Source of the DNA: Paragordius varius
Lineage: Eukaryota; Nematomorpha
Direction of reading: 5' to 3'
DNA length: 64,000 nt
NCBI GenBank assembly: GCA_964247055.1
Contig: OZ176053.1
Span: forward strand, 930,001-994,000
The notes under the pieces are model-generated. The model ran no database searches, had not been told where the DNA came from, and saw only the letters and a list, made by a program, of their open reading frames with translations. The position numbers and the translations under genes were made by a program. Numbering within the stretch: the first letter of the stretch is position 1; every line of letters starts with the position of its first letter. Shown piece by piece: positions 49,320 through 60,637 of this stretch.

Positions 49320-51301
49320 TCTTAAAAATTATAAAAACCGCAGACCATAGTATTTTTTACCTGTAATCAATGTATCAAATTACAGTAATTAAAAACAATT
49401 ATCAAGGTTGAACAAAAATTTAAATATTTATAAAATCCCAATTTCTACCTCTATTTATTAAAATGTCCAAAATATGTAAATAATTACAATTAACAATGAA
49501 TAAAAATAACAAAAAAAATTAAAAATTTCACTAAAATTCATAAAAACAATTTTTAAATAAAAAATAAAAAATTTTATAAAAAAAACCGCAATTTTTACCG
49601 GATTTATTAAAATATCCAAAATATGTAATAAAGAATTACGACTAACAATGTTAAATAAAAAAACAAAAAATAATTAAAAATATTACTAAAATTTATAAAA
49701 ACCGCAATTTTTACCTGTAATTATTAAAATATCCAAATGTAATAAGTAACTACAATTAACAATGGTAAAAAAATAACAAAAAAATTAAAAATTTTAGTAA
49801 ATTTATAAAACCGCAATTAGTACCGTATTAAAAAAATAGTATTAATTAACAATGCAAAACCTAAAAAACAAAATAATCCAAAATCTACATTAATTTTTAC
49901 AAACCTATATATATTTACCAGTGTATTTTTTGATTGGTAATAATAACTATATAAAATAATATAAATACAAATTTTCCATAATACAGGTATTTATCGTGTG
50001 AAAAATATTAATTATTAAATTTAATTATAACCCACAAAATTTCGCATCTAAATACGTATAAACAATAAATTGAAATGTACTCAAAATTTAGTATTAATAA
50101 ATATCCATCAAATAGGGCCTATGTTAATTCTCACATCAATCCTCATTCATATGTGCAGTACGAAATTATTTTGTGGAGCAGTATGTTAGGCATATGATAA
50201 ACCATTTCTTTTATTTGACTGGCAATAATTTACTTACAGTCATGTAGACTTTATTTTACATTATAAATTTACTTTTATTCGTTAAATGGGTATAAATATT
50301 TGGTAAAGAATAGAAAAACAAGAGCTCTATCGTATTAACCATATCATATCCATTAAAAGAGTAAAAGAAACGTGGTGGAATGGCGTCGGAAATCTTTGGT
50401 AAAAAATGAAAATTTTAAAATATTGTTAAAGGGGAATGGTAATATTTTTGTTAATTTTTTAGCAAAATTCTATTACAATTTTTTCGAAATTTTTTTTATT
50501 TTAACCAAATAAATAAACCACGTAAATATTAATTTTTATATATAGGTAAAAAAATATTTATTATTATTTATTTAATAGATATCACAATGAATAAAACAAA
50601 CATTATAACGGACAAAATATAATTATTAATGGAAAACAGGAAATTAATATTGATTATATAGCGTTCATAAAAAAAATATTATCAAACTGAATGCGTTTCA
50701 TCCTAAACTGCTTTATTTTGGGAAATTTAAAAAACAATCATATGAATATACCAGTTTACCACTATTTAACCCTATTGAATGTTTTTCCATGATAACTATT
50801 TTAAAAAGGCATGATATATTTAAGAATTATTTTCATATCATACTGTGCGATCAAAGAAAAACGAAATCGTTTCTGATATTACAATAAATAATGGTTAAAA
50901 TTTCATTCTTCAACCTTAGTTTTTAAAGCAACATCAATTAAAATTCTTTTTGTAAAATCATATTAATTTTGAAGATAGCATCTATCGTGAATATCCCTTT
51001 TAAAATCGTTCCCATATTAAAACAAAAAATAATTATAATTGAGATAAAAATTACGATTTTCCCAACTTTTTTATAAAATAATTTTAAGTGAAGGGTTAGT
51101 TGTTAGTGTATTTTCATTACCAAAGATTTCCGACGCCCTTCCCCCATACTTCTTTTACTCTTTTAATGAATATGATATGTAATACCATAGAGCTCTTGTT
51201 TTTCCATTCTTACCAAATATTTTTACCCATTTAACGAGAAAAAGTAAATTTCTGATAAAATAAAGGATCCACGATTGTAACTCACATTAAAATGCATACT
51301 G
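49320..51301. mobile_element. Half copy of foldback element family B, interrupted by family C
   Basis: Tandem units with ATAAAAACCGCAATTTTTACC at about 49,330-49,850 are followed by the right arm (TACAGGTATTTATC, TTTCGCATCTAAATACGTAT, ATGTTAATTCTCACATCAAT), which ends AAAATGCATACTG before TA at 51,301. The left arm is missing. A family C element sits at a TA inside the arm. Confidence 0.72.
50237..51277. mobile_element. Family C element, long form
   Basis: TA-flanked. Inverted ends start CAGTCATGTAGACTTTATTT and include AAACAAGAGCTCTAT and TCTTTTACTC/GAGTAAAAGA. A unique 0.7-kb core lies between GGCGTCGGAAATCTTTGGTA and its inverted copy. The core has no long frame. Confidence 0.75.
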
Positions 51302-51351
51302 TAGATTATATGGGAGGTTTTCCTATTATTTAATTACTCAAAATTTTATTA

Positions 51352-51561
51352 CAGTCATGTATTCTTTATTTTATCCAAAATTTCTTTTGTTAAATGGGTA
51401 TTTGGTTATAAATGGAAAAACAAGAGCTCTATGGTATTAACAATATCATATTCATCAAAGTATGAGAATTACCATAGAGCTCTTGTTTTTCCATTCTTTA
51501 CCAAATATTAATACTCATTTAACAAAATAAAATAAATATTTGATAAAATAAAGGATTGACT
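51352..51561. mobile_element. Family C element, short palindromic form
   Basis: CAGTCATGTATTCTTTATTT at the left, with the two arms meeting around AACAATATCATATTCATC and a shared AAACAAGAGCTCTATGGTA inverted motif. The right end is eroded. Confidence 0.78.
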
Positions 51562-52261
51562 TAATTAGTCTATACGCATTTACAATTGCAAAAAAATTTA
51601 AGTTAAAAAAAAACAGGACAATAAAAAGTAATATAGAAAACTATCATTTTTGATCCCAGTTGTTTTTAAAATTAAAATAATTATTATAATTGATATTGTG
51701 AAATAAGAAATTGAATGTACCAATCTACAACTCTCTCTCCTTTCACAACAAAACGATAGTACAAGGTTAAATAAAAATTTTTGTGTTTTGTTGTTATAAT
51801 GCTAATTTTTACTGTGAAGGCATAAAAAGTTATTACAAGGGCTTAAAACGAACAATTGTGTACAAGAACATACCTGATGACCTGATTAAATTATTTTTGC
51901 GTGCTCTTTGGATACAATGCTAAACAATTTAATTTATACTTACCATATCAATAGGTCAAATATTTCAAAATATATTTTTAATTATTCCATTTATTGCATT
52001 TATTGTGGAATGAGCGATGTTTTGAAATAGAGGGTGTGATTAATACAGTTTTGGGTATTTAATATACTTTTTATTTTTTGACCAATTATTTTATATTATA
52101 TCTGCAGAAAAGGAAAATATGGGCTTTTAAAAGTTGATATAACTTATTTAGATGCATATTGACTTAAACACTAAATACACAGTATTTATCCTTTACTTTA
52201 AAGGTCAAAAAATATCCTGGTAAAATAATATTTTCTGAGAGGAATTTTTTAAGGATTATTA

Positions 52262-53118
52262 TAGTGCTTTTGATTTTGGCCCTTAGGAGTAATTTAAGAA
52301 AGTTATTAACACTTTTGTGTTAAGTGCTCCATATCAAAAAATGGCCAAATTAGCGCACATTTTATAATTTTTTTAGGTAAAAGTTAAATGCTTCCTTTCA
52401 AAAAATATACCTGTTAAACATATCATAAACTACATATAAAAATATTATATTTATGAAATATTAATTTTTGGATGTGAGCTCCGAAAGTCTCAATTGTTTT
52501 CGCCATTTTGAAATAAGCTTTGTTAAAATAAACGCCAAAATGCCGAGATTGGGCGATATAAATTTATGCTAAATTTTGACATAAAAAATGGATGTTTTGC
52601 TTAAAAATTAATTTATACCATAATTTGATGAAGTGTACTTCATACAATTTCGAGACATGATAGAAACGGAATAAATATTTATTATTAAAACATATATATT
52701 AAAACGTTTTTTAATCCTTTCCTATCATGCCTTAAAATACTATGAAGTACTATTCAACAAAATTTTGATAAAATTAAATTTTTAATCAAAATGATGTTAA
52801 AATTTAGCATATATTCGTAATTTATATCACGCAATTTCAGCATTTTCCTTTTATTTTTAAAAAAACTAGCCCAAGAAGGGCGAAAGGTTTGGGACTTTCG
52901 AAGCTATCATCTAAAAATTAAATATTATAGATATATTGATTTGCTTATTTGTAGTTCATGTTATATTTTAGAGAATTTTTAATATAAGGCAATTAGTTTT
53001 CACCAAAAAAAATTTATTTAACGTTGGAATTTTGCCATCTTCGATATGGAGCAGCTACCACAAACGTGTAAATATATATTTTATATCATTCGTAAGGGCC
53101 AAAATTAAAAGCACCATG
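52262..53118. mobile_element. Foldback element, family D
   Basis: About 0.86 kb; left TAGTGCTTTTGATTTTGGCC, right GGGCCAAAATTAAAAGCACC. Both arms carry GCTCCATATC-like and CACCAAAAAAAATT-like segments in inverted order. Confidence 0.75.
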
Positions 53119-53287
53119 GACATTGTGTAATCTCCGAAAAAAAATTGGCCCTTGACCTGAAATGTAGATTCAAAACTTCTTTTTATTAACGATATTGATA
53201 ATGTAATTTTTGACAACAATGAACGTATTATCAATGAAAAAAAACAACAAATGATTTCAAGTTAATTTACTTATTTGTATATGATTT

Positions 53288-55194
53288 ATGAAAACACAAC
53301 GGGAAAAGGATTATTACAAAATCCTGGGGGTAGGGAAACAGGCGACATCGGACGAAATTAAACAAGCATATCGTAAACTTGCTTTACAATATCACCCAGA
53401 TAAAAATAGCAGTCCTGACGCCTCAGAAATGTTCAAAGTCGGTTGTTTTACTTAATAATTGTTTATTTGGGTTAGGAAAGAGAAAGATTTGCAGTTAAAA
53501 ATTTTAAAAACTTTAAAATACTTTTCTTTACTTAAAATTTCAATAGGAAATAGCTGAAGCTTATGAAGTGCTGAGTGACACTAAAAAACGACAGCTGTAC
53601 GATGAATTGGGCCGGCCTAGTAGAAGGGGTTCAAACATCTTTTTCTCACCACCCACCAGCTCACCGAAGTTCTCAAATAAATCGTGCGGGAATTTCGCAA
53701 AAGATAGGATGTTTCGAAAAAATATCTTTCGAGATTTTTCCACAGCCAATAATGGAGGCACGGAAGGAACTAATTCCAATATGACTTTTATTCGCGTAAC
53801 GACTTTCAATGATGATTTGAACAATATCAATAACTTAAACAGTAATTTCAAATTTCATTCAGAGGATCCATTTAAAGTGTTTGAAAACTTTTTTGGAACT
53901 CGGAGTCCTTTTCGCGTATTCGATAATTTGGATACCATTTTTGGGCAAAATACGTTGCATCCCAGCGATAGCAATTTATCCATAATGTTAAACAATAACA
54001 TTTATAGCAAAAGGAAAAAAGGTCCATTCATGTCAGATTGGGGTGGGAAAAGCGGACACACTAAATCAAACATACCAACATACAGTAATATAGAAGTAAG
54101 CTTAGAAGAAATCTTAACAGGCGTAGTTAAAAAGCGCAAGATTACAAGTAGAATTTATTCGAGCGACACGCAATTCAGGTAGAATTTAGAAAAATAATTT
54201 TTTATATTAAAAAATTAAAATTATACACACACATAAAATATATCAAATATTTATTCTGAAAGATAACCTACCATACTTTTTAGCAGGGCTTCGAACCTAA
54301 ACATGAGGTTTCAGCAGGAGTCAGCTCTGCTGGGTTGCCCGGATTTATTAAATTATCAGGAACCAGACCAGCCAGGAACCGCCCGGTTCCGCCTACTGTT
54401 TTAAAACCCTAATTTTTTAACAAAAACTGTCTAAATGAAATTAAATAATTTAGCGTGCTACCAATTAAAATCTTTTTTTACCACTTAATCGATACTCTAA
54501 GGTTTGAAAAATATGATTGATTGTCTTTTGAAAAACACTTTGCCATTAAGTTTCCATTTTGTCTGTATAACTTAATTTTTAACTATTATAAACAAAAATA
54601 TGTTTGATTAAAACAATGATTAAATTAAATTTTTTTTCGTAAAAAATCCTTATTTTTTTAACGCAAACCAAGTGTGCGAGAAAAAAGCATAGAAATAGTC
54701 ATTAGCCCCGGCGCGTTAGAAAACACTCAAATACCATTTCTCAAGCATGGGAACCAAATGCCGGGACAAACTGAGCCTTCAGACATAATTTTTATTGTTA
54801 AAATTAAACGACATCCCCATTTTGAGCGGATGACTGAGTCCGCCTACGGTCAAGATTTAAAATATGTGGCAACTATTCAGTTAAAAGAGGCTCTGTGTGG
54901 AACAACTTTATCTATACCTCTGTTAGAGGGTGGAATTCACCAAGAAAGGATTAATCAAATCATAAATCAAACCACCGAAATTCGGATAAAGGGTTGCCCT
55001 ATTCAACTAGCCAAGAATCACAACAAAATAAAAATGATTTGATAGAAATGGATGAGATCCCTACATGCAGTTCAGGCTCTGGAACAAGCAAAACCGTAAT
55101 GAATAGAGGGGATATTGTCGTTTCATTTAACATTATTTTCCCACAAACCCTATCGCTTAGTGGGAAAAAAATTCTCGAGTCTATTTTACCGTAA
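53288..55194 (+). CDS. DNAJB-type Hsp40 co-chaperone, with an apparent frame break in the last exon
   Basis: Exons 53,288-53,437, 53,547-54,178 and 54,673-55,194, GT-AG introns in phases 0 and 2. Exon 1 starts [15 protein letters not shown] and holds the J-domain HPD (YHPDKN, residues 35-40), which stimulates Hsp70 ATPase. The J-domain ends in exon 2 ([11 protein letters not shown]). A long linker follows, poor in glycine but with [11 protein letters not shown], then C-terminal substrate-binding domain I ([19 protein letters not shown]) and in exon 3 [14 protein letters not shown] and [12 protein letters not shown]. There is no zinc-finger module, so it is type II. At about 54,988-54,996 (ATAAAGGGTTGCCC) the conserved sequence leaves the frame: IRIKG lies in one frame and LPYSTSQ through [12 protein letters not shown] in the -1 frame. 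Read straight, it would stop at 55,042 and lose the last 50 or so residues. This may be a pseudogene mutation or a sequence error. Confidence 0.8.
54285..54411. mobile_element. Short hAT-like MITE in a DNAJB intron
   Basis: A GC-richer segment between AGGGCTTCGAACC and GGTTCCGCCTACTGTTTTAA followed by AACCCT. Such ends are typical of short hAT derivatives. It is inserted in a family A-like MITE that makes up most of intron 2 (about 54,215-54,585). An 8-bp target duplication is not clear. Confidence 0.55.
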
Positions 55195-55276
55195 AAGGAA
55201 TTATATTTTTGTGCTATTAATGCGAATTTCGGATTATAAGCGTATGTATGGCTGGTTTAAAAATAAATGAAAATGT

Positions 55277-57112
55277 TTATTTGGCACGTAGTCGATTAAC
55301 AACATGAGGAGTAAATATGATAGCTATAAATATCAATATGAATATAAGTGCAATACATATAAGGGTTGATTTCGTAATAAATGATTTTAGTCTATTATGA
55401 GATTTTGCGTACTCATTATTAAAATCCTTATTTTCAGGTGCGAGAATTAATGATCGACGAATGATATTTGGTATTTTACCATTTTCTGCTACCTTTAAAC
55501 GGATATTTTTAGGATGTGTTATATTATTTTTAAACAATTTTTCCTGAAATTTTATATGATGGATTAAAAGTTGGAGGGCAGATAACACCTCTTGAGCCGT
55601 AGGTATAATTTGTTCTGTCGGCAATATAAAAGAGTAATGTATTTTATTTCTCAGCTCGATAACTATGGAATAGGGGACCCCCAAAGCCGAATAAAACCAA
55701 TCAGCGGATGTACCCAATGCTGTGTAAAGAACTCTGGCAGAAGGGCCTGTCGTGTATGTCACATTATGTTGATTCTTGATAGCTTTTACCATTTCCAACC
55801 CTAGTTTGTTAAATTCGGCTTCATCCGGGGGTAATTGGGTCGTGTAAGTATAAGGGAATAAAATGTATTGTCCAAACGAATGTAAACTCAAAAATAATTG
55901 AATAGAGGAGGAGGGAAGCAAATCCACCCTTAGCTGTTCCGCAAAATTTCTTATGGCTTGAGTTTCGGGCTCGGAGAAGGGTTCTGGCCCGGCGTATTCA
56001 TTGCTACAGAAATGGGTGTAACGCACATTCTTATAATACTCGTGATTGACATCATTAGCGCTGTAATCTCCTTGGTCCATTGCCTGTTGATTTATGCGAT
56101 TATCCGTTTTGGGTTCGGAAAAATGCGTGGGCCAACCCACATTGTAATTCCGATTTATGTCAACACCCTCACACCGATCAGACATATCTTTTATGAGGCC
56201 AAGCACATCTTGATCCATCGCATGTTTGCTTTTTGGCATAAGCACTCTTCGGTTTTTACGCCAAAGTCGATCATGGGTATAACTGTAAACGTAACCGTCA
56301 GGATTCACAACTGGAAAAATGTACCAATCAAACCCCGTTCGCATATTAACATTTTTGTCATCAAACAGCAAATAATGAATGAGATTCAAGGCGACAGCTA
56401 AGCTAATCCATTCTCGGGCATGTTCAGTCGCTATGATTATCAGAGAATGCGAGGGTCTTGGATTATCACCCGTTATGTTTTCGCCAATACTAAAAAGTTT
56501 CAATCCCAAAATCGGTCTATTTTCCCATGTAGTTCCAATGTTCAAAAGTTTGACCGATTTACTTTTACCATACTTAGTGGCTATCAACTGCAACCATGCA
56601 TATACATCATCCAATTTGTTGTAAGAGTTCAAGAGTATGGTCCCATTGCTTCCATGAGACGCTTTTGCTATTTCCAAGCGTTCACGGTCAATGTTTCTAT
56701 CCAGATTCGCTATAATAGTTTTCAAACTATTTTGATACTCCTCATACCAGTCTAGGTAGGGTTGAAATTTAGCCTCATTACTTAAAGCTATGTCACGTTT
56801 AATTTTATGTTTCACGTGACTTGTGTCCGATCTTGATTTACGAATCAATAAATTTAGAATAGAACCAATCACCATGAAAATGGTTTGATTAACCCTTTCA
56901 GGAGGTTGTAGAAACTCCAAAGGAGGAGCTTTTGCGTATGATTCCTGATCCCTGAGAGATTTGAGGTAGAGACCTCTCATCCTTTTCAAATTTTCTGCAT
57001 TTGGAATGCGATAGGCTACAACCGAATAGTTGTTATATGATCGGGGTTCGCTATAACTTGCATATGCAAAAGTAATGGTAATCAAGACAACATAATAGAG
57101 GCAAAAAATCAT
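55277..57112 (-). CDS. Membrane-anchored M14 metallocarboxypeptidase (A/B type), intronless
   Basis: A 611-residue single-exon frame. Residues 1-19 are a hydrophobic signal peptide. About 110-170 looks like the end of the propeptide, although the N-terminal region (about 20-110) is not clearly a standard M14 propeptide. The catalytic domain spans about 165-525: zinc ligands H231 and E234 (ATEHAREW) and H411 (LSLHSFGQ), substrate-binding N320 and R321 (DINRNY), Y463, and catalytic E486 (VIELRNK). Alanine at the specificity position (GTSADW, A470) fits an A-type preference for non-basic C-terminal residues. A hydrophobic segment at about 583-600 near the C-terminus (ICIALIFILIFIAIIF) predicts anchoring in the membrane with the enzyme outside. 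The family usually has about 420 residues and no such tail. Its stop lies 83 bp from the end of the convergent DNAJB gene. Confidence 0.92.
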   Translation of the reverse strand: MIFCLYYVVLITITFAYASYSEPRSYNNYSVVAYRIPNAENLKRMRGLYLKSLRDQESYAKAPPLEFLQPPERVNQTIFMVIGSILNLLIRKSRSDTSHVKHKIKRDIALSNEAKFQPYLDWYEEYQNSLKTIIANLDRNIDRERLEIAKASHGSNGTILLNSYNKLDDVYAWLQLIATKYGKSKSVKLLNIGTTWENRPILGLKLFSIGENITGDNPRPSHSLIIIATEHAREWISLAVALNLIHYLLFDDKNVNMRTGFDWYIFPVVNPDGYVYSYTHDRLWRKNRRVLMPKSKHAMDQDVLGLIKDMSDRCEGVDINRNYNVGWPTHFSEPKTDNRINQQAMDQGDYSANDVNHEYYKNVRYTHFCSNEYAGPEPFSEPETQAIRNFAEQLRVDLLPSSSIQLFLSLHSFGQYILFPYTYTTQLPPDEAEFNKLGLEMVKAIKNQHNVTYTTGPSARVLYTALGTSADWFYSALGVPYSIVIELRNKIHYSFILPTEQIIPTAQEVLSALQLLIHHIKFQEKLFKNNITHPKNIRLKVAENGKIPNIIRRSLILAPENKDFNNEYAKSHNRLKSFITKSTLICIALIFILIFIAIIFTPHVVNRLRAK

Positions 57113-57377
57113 AAAGTTGAATGAGGTAGAAAAATAACCATCCGGGCTAAATTTTACAAATTAATCAAATCAATTAAGAATAAAAAGAGACGAGAATGAA
57201 TTTAACATTATATTTTGTTAAACAACTATTTCATTTTGATATACAATATATATGTATGATGTACATTCTTTTTTATCATGTCAAATTCTAAATTTATACA
57301 CTTAAAAAATTAACTTTACAAAAAACACTAAATTAGAAAGATTTTAGCGAATAATAATATTTTACTTATAATTATTA

Positions 57378-57628
57378 CAGTAAAAACTAAAATTATACGG
57401 ACAATACGGAAAAATATAAGGAATTTTTTCTAAAAGACAACCATACTTTTTAAACCTAGATTCATATCAATAAACTCATTGTTTTAAATGGCAAAAAGTG
57501 AAATAGAGATATATATTACTAACACAATCAATTCTATATTTTAGAATTGTAACTAAGAAATGGTTGTTGTTTTTTTAAATTTGTCTTTATATTTTTACGT
57601 TTTGTCCGTATAATTTTAATTTACACGG
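57378..57628. mobile_element. MITE family A, well preserved
   Basis: TA then CAGTAAAAACTAAAATTATA, GGACAATACGG and AGACAACCATACTTTTTAAA; the right half is AAATGGTTGTTG, TTTGTCTTTATATTTTTACG, GTCCGTATAATTTTAATT. It lies just upstream of the carboxypeptidase gene. Confidence 0.85.
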
Positions 57629-57944
57629 TATCTTATAAAAATTTCCTCAAATCAAAAATCATCGTTAATCATGTACAAAAAAGCGCAAACTAACACATTT
57701 ACTGAATTTTATATTGAGTATAATGATTACAAGTTATTTTATTATTTTTTATTAGCCAATATCAAATAAAAAAACGCAGTTTTCGCACATGACATGTTAA
57801 TATTAATTTAGAACTAAGTTTAAGCCACACAGATTTATAAATGTCATTAACCATCATTTTTAGGTATTATTATCCATTTATTAATGAATATTAAGTTTTT
57901 TTCGCAACCCATATAGGGCTATTCACATAAAAGGAAAATATTTA

Positions 57945-58128
57945 CAGTGTGAGATAGTATACACATTGCTAGAAAGTTATTAATTATTGCCAAATAGTAA
58001 ACAACAAAGTGCAGTATTATTGGCTTATAGTTTTTTTTACTTTTTGCCATTATTAACCAATAATACTTCCCTTTGTTGTGTATATACTATTTGGCAATAA
58101 TTAATAACTTTCTAGATAGTTATTCATA
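57945..58128. mobile_element. Short palindromic MITE, family E
   Basis: Arms of about 60 bp: CTAGAAAGTTATTAATTATT, GCCAAATAGTA, CAACAAAG and GTATTATTGG are all repeated in inverted order. It begins CAGTGTGAG after TA and ends CATACTG. Confidence 0.75.
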
Positions 58129-58240
58129 CTGTTGTTATTTGTAAATGCATTGAAAAAGTAAAAAAACCTTTATTCATTTATAATTGCACCGACATCCTTG
58201 TTTAATTAGTGGTCCTACCCCGTGTAAAATAGGGTTTATA

Positions 58241-59830
58241 CAGTAAAAATTGAATATAAGGACAAAAAGTAAAAATATAAGGATGACAAATATTATTTTC
58301 AAAAGACAATGATACATTTTCAAACCCAAATTTTTACCCTATAAGCTATTTAATTAAGATTGTAAAATAACAAATTGATTGTAGTAATACAGTATGCATT
58401 TTAATGTGTGTTAAGTAATTTTATTGTGAGCCAAATAACATAAATGCTTTATCAAATGCGTAAAATACTGACCCACAAAATTATTTCTTAGTACACACAT
58501 GAAAGAGGATTGACGTGAGAATTAACATAAGCTTTAATTAGATGGATATTTTGTAATGTTAAATTTTGAGAATATTATAGCAATTTATGTTAACATTGAA
58601 ATATTGTTATTACGTATTTAGATGCGGAATTTTGTGGGATTTTATCTTTAATAAATATTTTATTTGTAAATTTTAAGATTATTTATGTTAATTATTCTTA
58701 ATTAAATTAATCATATATTTTCAATATGATAAATACCTGTATTAATCAAAATTGGTATTATTATTTTATATAGTTGTTATTACTAATCAAAAAACACAGG
58801 TTATATATTTGTGAAATTTTAAGTAGATTTTTGTCTTTTATGTTTTCTTGTTTTTCATTGTCAATTTTTAAGTGTTGAATGAGGTAAAATTGCGGTTTTT
58901 AATAAATTTAGTAAAAATTTAATTTTTTTGTTTTTTATTTAACATTGTAAATTGTAATTAATTAATGCTTATTTTGGACATTTTAATAAATACAGCTAAA
59001 ATTGCGGTTTTTAATAAATTTGGTAACAATTTAATTTTTTTTGTTTTTTATTTAAAATAGTTAATTGTAATTAATTATTACATATTTTGGACATTTTAAT
59101 ACAGGTAAAAATTGCGGTTTTTAATAAATTTAGTAAAAATTTAACATTTTTTGTATTTTGTATCATTGTTATTTGTTATTAATTACTAAATATTTTCAAC
59201 ATTTAAAAAACAGGTGAAAATTGCGGTTTTGAAAAGATTAATAAAATTTTTAATTTTTTGTTCAATCTTGCTAATTCATTAATTGTTTTTTAATTAGTAA
59301 TATCAACTATATAAAATAATAATACCAATTTCGATTAATACAGGTATTTATCATATTGAAAAAAATGATAAAGTAAGAATAATTAACATAAATAATCTTA
59401 AAATAGCTATTTTACAAATAATTAATTTATTAAAGATAAAATCTTACAAAATTCCGCATCTAAATACGTAACAACAATATTTCAATGTTAAAAAAAATTG
59501 CCATAATATTCTCAAAATTTAACATTATAAAATATCCATCAAATTAAAGCCTATGTTAATTCTCACGTCAATCTTCTTTCATATGTGTACTACGAAATAA
59601 TTTAGTGGGTCAGTATTTTTCGCATTTGATAAACCATTTATGTTATTTGACTGGCAATAAAATTACTTAACATACAATCAAATGCATACTGTATATCTCC
59701 ATTTCACACTTTATTAAATACAATGTGTTATATTTGAAATAATTGAGAAAAGTATGGTTGTCTGTTTGTGAAAAATATTTGTCTTTATATTTTTTACGTT
59801 TTGTCCATAGTATAATTTCGATTTTTACTG
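58241..59830. mobile_element. MITE family A split by foldback family B
   Basis: The left half starts CAGTAAAAATTGAATATAAG. The right half ends GTTTTGTCCATAG then TTCGATTTTTACTG before TA. The 1.3-kb family B element at 58,390-59,691 sits at a TA in its middle. Confidence 0.85.
58390..59691. mobile_element. Foldback element, family B, with internal tandem repeats
   Basis: TA-flanked, starting CAGTATGCATTTT and ending AAATGCATACTG. The two inverted arms are about 400 bp each and largely match (ATTTAGATGCGGAATTTTGT, GATAAATACCTGTATTAAT). Between them, about 58,870-59,270, are four or five tandem units of about 110 bp with AAAATTGCGGTTTTTAATAA. No coding frame. The terminal CAGTA and TA target fit Tc1/mariner mobilisation. 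Confidence 0.88.
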
Positions 59831-60090
59831 TAAAAAAGACAAGTCTCAAAAAATCGTGTCCCTTTAGACAAATCAATATAATATACTTATTTTTTACGAA
59901 CGCGCCGAGTCCAATTTTTTTATAATTAACCCCTGCATTTAGCCGCTATTCCGGAAAAATGACATTTTTCAAAAAATACTAGGCCATCAAAAATAACTTT
60001 TCGAACCAGTTAACCATCCAAGTTATGAAAATATATATAAAATCATGAATGATTAGGCATTCAATGTATGAAGGAAGGAGAGAGAATATA

Positions 60091-60322
60091 CAGTCATGTA
60101 TCCTTTGTTTTATCAAAAAAATTTTTTTTTCTGTTAAATGGGTATAAATATTTGTTAAAGAATGGAAAAAACAAGAGCTCTATGGTATTAACAATAATAT
60201 ATTCATTAAAAAAGCATAAGAATTATTATAGAGCTCTTGTTTTTACCATTCTTTAACAAATATTTATACCCCCATTTAACAAAAAAAAATAATTTTTTGA
60301 TAAAATAAAGGATACATGACTG
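60091..60322. mobile_element. Family C element, near-perfect 232-bp palindrome
   Basis: TA-flanked; CAGTCATGTATCCTTTGTTT at the left and its inverted match ACAAATATTTATACC to GGATACATGACTG at the right. The arms meet at ATTATTATATTCATTAAAAA. The frame at 60,068-60,256 is a by-product. Confidence 0.88.
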
Positions 60323-60637
60323 TAATTGAGCGTTTTTTTTAAAAAATTAACCCATAGGTAGAACCTGACCTATGTTCCCTTATAAAACCATATGGATTCA
60401 ATATCTCTCGTTTCAAGCAGATCCTTTTTTGGTTAATACATGGTTAGGACTGCTCTCTATTAAAAACGTCCCACCCAACCTAAAACTCGTGTTTCTCCAT
60501 GGCTATATTTTTTTCAGTTTATAGAAGAAAGCAAATGTTTATTAGAAATAAAATTTTTATAAATCAATCAATCATAATAATTTATTTACAAATCGAGTCA
60601 ATGAATATCATAGAGTATTTATTGTGTTTGGTGTATT

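Larger units (their letters stand above)
48044..53287. other. Intergenic region between ADAMTS and DNAJB genes
   Basis: No gene supported. It contains element copies listed separately (family B half copy, two family C elements, one family D element) and A+T-rich sequence. The part 48,044-49,300 shows nothing recognisable. Confidence 0.6.
57629..60637. other. Intergenic region made mostly of nested elements
   Basis: No gene supported. Elements at 57,945-58,128, 58,241-59,830 and 60,091-60,322 fill most of it. The remainder is A+T-rich sequence without recognisable content. Confidence 0.6.

Noticed and set aside
53561-53851. 96-codon minus-strand frame over DNAJB exon 2
   Set aside because: It is a shadow of the DNAJB exon, which carries the recognisable protein.
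55592-56755. Plus-strand frames of 70-147 codons opposite the carboxypeptidase
   Set aside because: They are antisense shadows of a clearly coding frame on the minus strand.
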